From positions 1-64,000 of the forward strand of contig NZ_JSEE01000020.1 of assembly GCF_001625355.1 (NCBI RefSeq): a stretch of 64,000 bases of DNA. The letters are read 5' to 3'. Shown in pieces: positions 59,045 through 64,000 of this stretch. Every line of letters starts with the position of its first letter. The stretch's first letter is position 1. The translations under genes were made by a program, and so were the position numbers. The DNA is from Marinomonas sp. TW1 (GTDB lineage Bacteria; Pseudomonadota; Gammaproteobacteria; Pseudomonadales; Marinomonadaceae). The notes beneath the pieces are model-generated. The model had not been told where the DNA came from, did no database searches, and saw only the letters and a list, made by a program, of their open reading frames with translations.

Positions 59045-59785
59045 TCAAAGCTCAGTCAGGCGGGTGAGCCATTTATTGAGAGAAAACCCCAAGGTGTTAC
59101 TTAGTTTTTGCGCCATGGTTTTAAGCTCTTTGGCAGTATGATCTGGCTTTTGCTTGCCGGCTAAGATCACCCAATTACCGCTTCCTGTGTCCAACGCACT
59201 GACGGAACGGAAATGTTCTTTCAGGCATTGTGTGAAATCGTCATTGTGCTTTTGATCTATCCAGCAGTTGAGAACAAGCCAGCCTGTTTCTTTTATGTTT
59301 TTGGCACAGTTTTCAATAAAGCTAGGCGCAAGAACATGAATGTCCATACCGTGAGTGTTGTAGATGTCTGTCATTAACAGATCGACTTTTTTGTCGAGTC
59401 CTTGTTCAACATGGTCAATGGCATTGTCTAAGGTTAGCTGAATGCGTTTGCCTCTTGGCAGTTTAAAAAAAAGCTCCGCGGCATCCAAAACGTCTGCCCT
59501 TAATTCAACGGCGCTAATTTGCACACTGGGCACAGCGTGATACAAAGCATGAATCAAGGTGCCACCACCTAGACCTAAAATGCATACTCGCTTGGGCTGA
59601 CAAAATAATAAAGCGAGCATCATGGCTTGAGTGTATTCGTGCTGCAATACGTGCGGCGTAGATAAGCGAATACGACTTTGTTCGTCGCCATCAGCAAAAG
59701 ACAAAATCCGATATTGTCCATCATCAAAGACGCGAATCGGACCGAATTCATCGGCGGCATCATACAATAAGTTATGTTGGCTCAT
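59045..59785 (-). CDS. Spermidine-synthase-like protein
   Basis: 246 residues with a Rossmann methyltransferase-type core: CILGLGGGTLIHAL binds the cofactor and SAVELRADVLD follows. Where true spermidine synthases have a DSTDP-like active-site strand, this reads LLMTDIYNTHG, so aminopropyl transfer is doubtful. Function uncertain. Confidence 0.8.
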   Translation of the reverse strand: MSQHNLLYDAADEFGPIRVFDDGQYRILSFADGDEQSRIRLSTPHVLQHEYTQAMMLALLFCQPKRVCILGLGGGTLIHALYHAVPSVQISAVELRADVLDAAELFFKLPRGKRIQLTLDNAIDHVEQGLDKKVDLLMTDIYNTHGMDIHVLAPSFIENCAKNIKETGWLVLNCWIDQKHNDDFTQCLKEHFRSVSALDTGSGNWVILAGKQKPDHTAKELKTMAQKLSNTLGFSLNKWLTRLTEL

Positions 59786-59925
59786 GGAGATCCTTGTTGA
59801 GTATGGTGCCTTACTCTAACTTCGATCTGAGTTTAGGTCTGAAGAAAGGGCGCAATACAAATAAATAGAGTGGGGGATTCTAACAAAAAAACCATTAGGA
59901 TAATCTGTCTATGTGCCATTGTGAG

Positions 59926-59931
59926 TATAAT
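59926..59931 (+). promoter_or_regulatory. Candidate -10 element before the PLP-enzyme gene
   Basis: A perfect TATAAT about 40 bases upstream of the GTG start. No good -35 hexamer at standard spacing. Confidence 0.3.
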
Positions 59932-59972
59932 GCATATATTCTTTTTATGAATCGACTTTGGTTAGGCTGTTT

Positions 59973-60902
59973 GTGTCATTAATTCAATCCATCAATCTTA
60001 ATTTTTTAGGTGCGTCTAAACTTAACCAAACGTATCAGTTGGACATTTATCGTGGCGATTTAGAACACGCAAAAGCGCCAGGAAACAAGTGGCATAAGTT
60101 GCGCCATCATTTAAAAGCTGCGGAACAACAAAATGCCAAATACATTGGCTCTTTAGGTGGGCCTTATTCAAATCATTTGCATGCCTTGGCGGCCAGTTTA
60201 GCAGATCGAGATGAACAGGCTATTCTGCTAGTGCGAGGCGAGTTACAGGCTGGCTTAACGCCAACGTTACAAGACGCAGTTGCAGACGGAGCTGAACTCT
60301 GGCCGAGTCAACGTTCGGATTTTCGCTTGGGCTTGGAAGCGGATGTGGTAAAACACATTTCACAGCTTTATCCAGCTATTTATTGGGTTCCTGAAGGGGG
60401 CGGTGGTGTATTAGGTGCAGAAGGTTGTGCGGATTGGGCCAATACTATTGGAGCAATATCTGGTCAGTACTCCGCTTGGGCTATTGCGGCAGGTACGGGA
60501 ACCACAGCAGCGGGCATTTTATCAAGTGAGGCCTGCCCGAAACTCGAGGTGTTTAGCGCCCTAAAAGGGATGGCTCAACAGCGTGTTGAGATTATTAGCT
60601 TGGCGGCTAATATTGCAAAACAAGAAGACGACTTACAACATATTAGTGATCGTCTAGGGTTTCATGATGACGCACATCTGGGCGGTTATGCTAAGCTTCC
60701 ATTGGAATTAACGATGTTTTTAAAAGCCTTTTTTGAGGCAAATCCCTATGTTGAATTAGACCCGGTTTATACGTCAAAAGTGTTCTTTAGTCTTTGGCAT
60801 AAAATGAAAAATGGTGCTTGGCCGCATGCTAAAACGCTGATGATTCATACTGGAGGAATGCAGGGTTGGCGTGGCTATGCTTCGCACCAAACTCCGTTTT
60901 GA
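59973..60902 (+). CDS. ACC deaminase/D-cysteine desulfhydrase-family PLP enzyme
   Basis: 309 residues, fold-type II PLP protein. The Schiff-base Lys is in GNKWHKLRHH, followed by SLGGPYSNHL and AAGTGTTAAG. I choose GTG 59973 with TTAGG six bases before; an in-frame TTG at 59958 is possible. Family members deaminate ACC or desulfurise D-cysteine; which applies is not decidable here. Confidence 0.85.
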   Translation: MSLIQSINLNFLGASKLNQTYQLDIYRGDLEHAKAPGNKWHKLRHHLKAAEQQNAKYIGSLGGPYSNHLHALAASLADRDEQAILLVRGELQAGLTPTLQDAVADGAELWPSQRSDFRLGLEADVVKHISQLYPAIYWVPEGGGGVLGAEGCADWANTIGAISGQYSAWAIAAGTGTTAAGILSSEACPKLEVFSALKGMAQQRVEIISLAANIAKQEDDLQHISDRLGFHDDAHLGGYAKLPLELTMFLKAFFEANPYVELDPVYTSKVFFSLWHKMKNGAWPHAKTLMIHTGGMQGWRGYASHQTPF

Positions 60903-61053
60903 ATGAAAAAAAATCAAACAGCGTTTGATATTAGCCTTCGCTCATAGCGAATATAGTCTGCTTCATGTTAAAGTGGCGCAAATTATGTAAGACTCCAATA
61001 GCGATCGCAGTGAGTTCATTTGTATACATTGAAAGCAGGAAAGAGAAGGACGC

Positions 61054-61935
61054 ATGAGTCTTTTTAAACGTATTGGCATTATTGCTCGATTAGACAAACC
61101 GCAAATTTTAGACACCGTGAAGAAGTTAATGGATTATCTTCAGGATAAAGAGGTGCAACCTGTTCTCGAAAGCCAATTGGCGGCGATGATGCCTGGCATC
61201 AAAGTAGCGCAAGCCCCACTTAAAGAGTTGGGTGATCATTGTGATATGGTCATGGTCGTAGGTGGCGACGGTAGTTTCTTAGGTGCTGCCCGTGCAATTT
61301 GTAACTATGATATTCCAGTACTGGGGATTAACCGTGGTACTTTGGGCTTTTTGACCGACATTTCTCCTCAACATCTACAAGAAGAATTAGACCCTATTTT
61401 GGCGGGTGAGTATCATGAAGAAAAACGCTTTATGATAGAGGCTAAGATTAAACGACAAAATCGACCAAGTGGTGATGGCATCGCGTTAAACGATTTGGTT
61501 TTGCACCCAGGTAAATCGGCTCGAATGATACGTTTTGATCTTTTTATTGATGACCAGTTTGTGATGAATCAAAAGTCCGATGGTTTGATTGTGGCCACGC
61601 CAACAGGATCAACGGCGTATGCTTTATCCGCTGGTGGACCAATCATGTTACCGAAATTGGATGCCTTGGTGCTGGTTCCTATGCACCCACATACCTTAAG
61701 TAATCGTCCTATTGTGATTGATGCTAATGCGAAAATTCGAATTGTGGTATGTGAATCCAATTTGACCTATCCAAGCGTAAGTTGTGATGGGCAATTGAAT
61801 ATCACAGCGGCACCGGGTGACGAGATTCATATTACTAAAAAGCAGGGTGGCATTCGTCTTATTCACCCAAAGGCTCATGACTTCTACAATGTTTGTCGTG
61901 ATAAGCTTGGGTGGCAGTCAAGTTATCGTCCTTAA
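61054..61935 (+). CDS. nadK: NAD kinase
   Basis: Makes NADP from NAD. 293 residues; VVGGDGSFLGAAR carries the GGDGS motif, ALNDLVLH the NE/D site, and VATPTGSTAYALSAGGP the conserved loop. AAGGAC ribosome site. Confidence 0.96.
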   Translation: MSLFKRIGIIARLDKPQILDTVKKLMDYLQDKEVQPVLESQLAAMMPGIKVAQAPLKELGDHCDMVMVVGGDGSFLGAARAICNYDIPVLGINRGTLGFLTDISPQHLQEELDPILAGEYHEEKRFMIEAKIKRQNRPSGDGIALNDLVLHPGKSARMIRFDLFIDDQFVMNQKSDGLIVATPTGSTAYALSAGGPIMLPKLDALVLVPMHPHTLSNRPIVIDANAKIRIVVCESNLTYPSVSCDGQLNITAAPGDEIHITKKQGGIRLIHPKAHDFYNVCRDKLGWQSSYRP

Positions 61936-61986
61936 TCTGATAGATTAAGCTGGTATTGTCTAAAAAAGGTATCTTTTTAGAATTTC

Positions 61987-62871
61987 ATGTATTTTGTATA
62001 TCGCTTTGACACGACAGAAGAACCGCAATTACTGGCTAATGCTTTATGGCATCATAAAGTAGCTCATCAAATTGTTGAGAATCAAGGGGCAAGAGAGTTA
62101 TGGCTGCTGGACGCCAGTCAACAGGCCACAGTTCAACAATTAATTTTGATTTGGAAAGAAGATCCATCCCTGTTACAAAATTCTCATGTCAATCAGGCTA
62201 CCGAACGAAAATCACCAAGCAACTTAATGATGCAGGCCAAACAATCACCTTTAACTGTGATGGTATTGCTGATCAGCTTTGTTGTTGCCGTTGTGACCGA
62301 ATTAGGAGCCAACCTTTCTTTAGTCAGTCTGTTTACCATTAGTCCATTCGATGTGACGAACGGTCATATTTATTTTATGAATTTATCCGATGTTATGGCG
62401 AAAGCTGAATATTGGCGTGTGTTAACGCCAGCTTTTTTACATTTTAGTGTGGTTCATATTGTATTTAATTGCCTATGGGTATGGGATATTGGCCGTAAGT
62501 TAGAAGTGCTGGTCGGTAAACTTGTGTGGCTGTTGACGGTGCTGATTACCGCAATATTAAGTAACGTTTTACAATTCTATTTCAGTGGATATCCAATTTT
62601 TGGCGGTTTGTCTGGTGTGGTATATGGTTTGATCGGTTTTGCTTGGCTATTGCCGATTGTTCGTTCACATTACCCTGTTTTGATCAGTAAGGGCTTAATG
62701 GTCTTTTTCATGATTTGGTTGGGCGTGGGCTACACGTCATTGCCTGAAACACTGGGGTTAGGCAATATCGCTAACACAGCACATACAATCGGTTTGCTCT
62801 CAGGGTTGGCGCTTTGTGTGTGCTTTGGGGTATTTGATGCATTTTTTGGTAAACAGATTAAAGCCGATTAA
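61987..62871 (+). CDS. glpG: GlpG-type rhomboid intramembrane protease
   Basis: 294 residues: an N-terminal cytoplasmic domain (about 1-85) then six helices. Catalytic Ser209 (FGGLSGVVYG) and His266 (NTAHTIGL), with His157/Asn161 (HIVFN) for the oxyanion and the WR motif (YWRVLTPAFLHF). Inner-membrane serine protease. Confidence 0.93.
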   Translation: MYFVYRFDTTEEPQLLANALWHHKVAHQIVENQGARELWLLDASQQATVQQLILIWKEDPSLLQNSHVNQATERKSPSNLMMQAKQSPLTVMVLLISFVVAVVTELGANLSLVSLFTISPFDVTNGHIYFMNLSDVMAKAEYWRVLTPAFLHFSVVHIVFNCLWVWDIGRKLEVLVGKLVWLLTVLITAILSNVLQFYFSGYPIFGGLSGVVYGLIGFAWLLPIVRSHYPVLISKGLMVFFMIWLGVGYTSLPETLGLGNIANTAHTIGLLSGLALCVCFGVFDAFFGKQIKAD

Positions 62872-62905
62872 ATGCTTGAGCTGATTCGGTTTAAAGAGAG
62901 AAAAC

Positions 62906-63187
62906 ATGAACTTTAAAGAAATGATCGACAATATGTCACCGGAAGTCTACGCCAGCCTGAAACAAGCCGTAGAGCTTGGCAAGTGGCCAAATGGCGTACG
63001 CTTAACGGAAGAACAAAAAGAATTATGCTTGCAAGCGGTAATTACCTACGACTACACCAATAAGTCTGAAGAAAAACGCGTGGGTTTCATTGATACACAA
63101 GTTCACCAGGGCTGTGACAGCAAACAATCGACCAATGAACATGAAACCATAAAATGGGTGGATAATTCAGCAGAAGGCAAGTCCTAA
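62906..63187 (+). CDS. yeaC: YeaC/DUF1315 family protein
   Basis: 93 residues; MIDNMSPEVYASLKQAVELG and KWPNGVRLTEEQKELCLQA match the family start. The C-terminus is hydrophilic. The stop overlaps the next ATG (TAATG). No known function. Confidence 0.88.
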   Translation: MNFKEMIDNMSPEVYASLKQAVELGKWPNGVRLTEEQKELCLQAVITYDYTNKSEEKRVGFIDTQVHQGCDSKQSTNEHETIKWVDNSAEGKS

Positions 63188-64000
63188 TGCTGCAAGGTCA
63201 AATTCGTAAGATGAAGGTTGAAGCCATCGATGGCAAGGTGCAATACCAACTTAATCTGGACGATCAAAGCCAGCAGATGAATGATCTTTTGGGGCAAAGA
63301 ATTCGTTTGGACTTTAGCGGTGATATTCATTGCATTCACTGTCACAAAAAGACCAAGAAATCGTTTAGTCAGGGCTATTGTTTTAATTGTTTTCGTAAAC
63401 TTGCGGCTTGCGATACGTGCATCATGAGTCCGGAGAAATGCCATTTCCATTTGGGTACTTGCCGTGAGCCTGAGTGGGCAGAGCAATTTTGCATGCAAAG
63501 CCATTATGTTTATCTTGCCAATTCTTCTGCATTAAAAATCGGTATCACTCGTGGCGATCAGCTGCCAATCCGTTGGATTGACCAGGGGGCAACCCAAGCT
63601 AGACCGATTTTTCGCGTTGAAAATCGTCGTTTATCCGGTCTAGTGGAAACCTTATTTAAATCTGAAGTGGCGGATAAAACCAACTGGCGTAATATGCTAA
63701 AAGGTTCGGATCTGGTGTTGGATCTTGAGGCTGAACAAGAACGCTTGATTGGTCAGTTATACGAGGGGTTAGACTCACTGCAGCAAGAGTTTGGCCTACA
63801 AGCCATTACCGATTTGTCGGATCAGAATGAAACCCACGAATTTACCTATCCAGTGTTGGAATACCCCACTAAGATCACCAGTCTAAATGCAGAGAAAACA
63901 CCCGTCATTGAAGGGGTGTTAATGGGCATCAAAGGCCAATATTTGATTCTCGATACTGGTGTCATCAATTTACGCAAATACACAGGTTACCAAGCCAGTT
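63187..64000 (+). CDS. DUF2797 protein, 3' end beyond the window
   Basis: 271 codons are present and open to the last base. Cys-rich zinc-like region: HCIHCHKKTKKSFSQGYCFN, FRKLAACDTCIMSPEKCHFH, CREPEWAEQFC. This is followed by YLANSSALKIGITRGDQLPI, which resembles a GIY-YIG-type strand. The pairing with a DUF1315 gene is common. Function unknown; the frame is intact as far as seen. Confidence 0.88.
   Translation, partial: MLQGQIRKMKVEAIDGKVQYQLNLDDQSQQMNDLLGQRIRLDFSGDIHCIHCHKKTKKSFSQGYCFNCFRKLAACDTCIMSPEKCHFHLGTCREPEWAEQFCMQSHYVYLANSSALKIGITRGDQLPIRWIDQGATQARPIFRVENRRLSGLVETLFKSEVADKTNWRNMLKGSDLVLDLEAEQERLIGQLYEGLDSLQQEFGLQAITDLSDQNETHEFTYPVLEYPTKITSLNAEKTPVIEGVLMGIKGQYLILDTGVINLRKYTGYQAS

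Noticed and set aside
60938-60952. Small TTCGCT/AGCGAA hairpin before nadK
   Set aside because: Six-base stem with no T-run; not called a terminator.
1-64000. Search for CRISPR, prophage, toxin-antitoxin, defence, secretion or biosynthetic clusters
   Set aside because: No repeat arrays, phage structural genes or nuclease-toxin pairs were recognised; most genes are housekeeping, so no multi-gene novel system is claimed.

Overview
The window is ordinary-looking chromosome from a gammaproteobacterium. Core genes read as Pseudomonas/Oceanospirillales-type, and gene order repeatedly matches what I recall from Pseudomonas: topA next to a DUF6586 gene near lexA; DUF2062-comEC-exbB-exbD-lpxK-ycaR-ptp-murB; dapA-bamC-purC; yceF-yceD-rpmF-plsX-fabD-fabG-acpP-fabF. 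The AT-leaning, marine-type gene content (AcnB of about 930 residues, a MarR-GNAT fusion, AzlCD) suggests Marinomonas or a close relative. That assignment is inference; no rRNA gene is present to confirm it.

Layout. 1-127 is the right end of an IS3-family insertion sequence cut by the window edge. 188-8812 holds mostly minus-strand genes: acnB, a pseudokinase-sulfatase-modifying-factor fusion, lpxH, ppiB, queE and queC, with miaE and a small unknown gene on plus. 8996-14191 carries a MarR-GNAT regulator with azlCD, then glnS-cysS. 14266-20287 has a universal stress protein, two unknown membrane-anchored proteins, topA with two small followers, and lexA. 20358-30461 runs dinG, rhlB, selO, gpsA, sixA, a hydrolase, a DUF4892 protein, an RssA-like patatin and yceF. 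30600-35677 is the fatty-acid synthesis cluster, including rpmF (59 codons). 35713-44089 contains a PA2817-like gene, an ABC-2 exporter, queF, an AEC carrier, an aldo/keto reductase, bcp, dapA, bamC and purC. 44153-54704 is an envelope block: one Lol permease plus lolD, a lone sugar isomerase, DUF2062, comEC, exbBD, lpxK, ycaR, ptp, murB, murI. 54701-64000 has a second patatin, a KAS III-like enzyme, pgm, a SpeE-like protein, a PLP enzyme, nadK, a GlpG rhomboid, yeaC and a DUF2797 gene cut by the window end.

Functional themes: queuosine precursor synthesis is split between queE-queC and queF; lipid A and peptidoglycan precursors are served by lpxH, lpxK, murB and murI; the SOS regulator lexA faces dinG across one shared pair of SOS boxes.

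I found no CRISPR array, prophage, defence island, secretion cluster, rRNA or tRNA gene, and I do not see a clearly undescribed multi-gene system. The best leads are single loci: a doubly degenerate kinase/FGE-like membrane protein, a ComEC whose C-terminus lacks the usual metallo-beta-lactamase motifs, the lexA/dinG operator, a possibly leaderless yceD transcript, a Lol locus with a single permease, and a 55-codon ORF in the only long gap.
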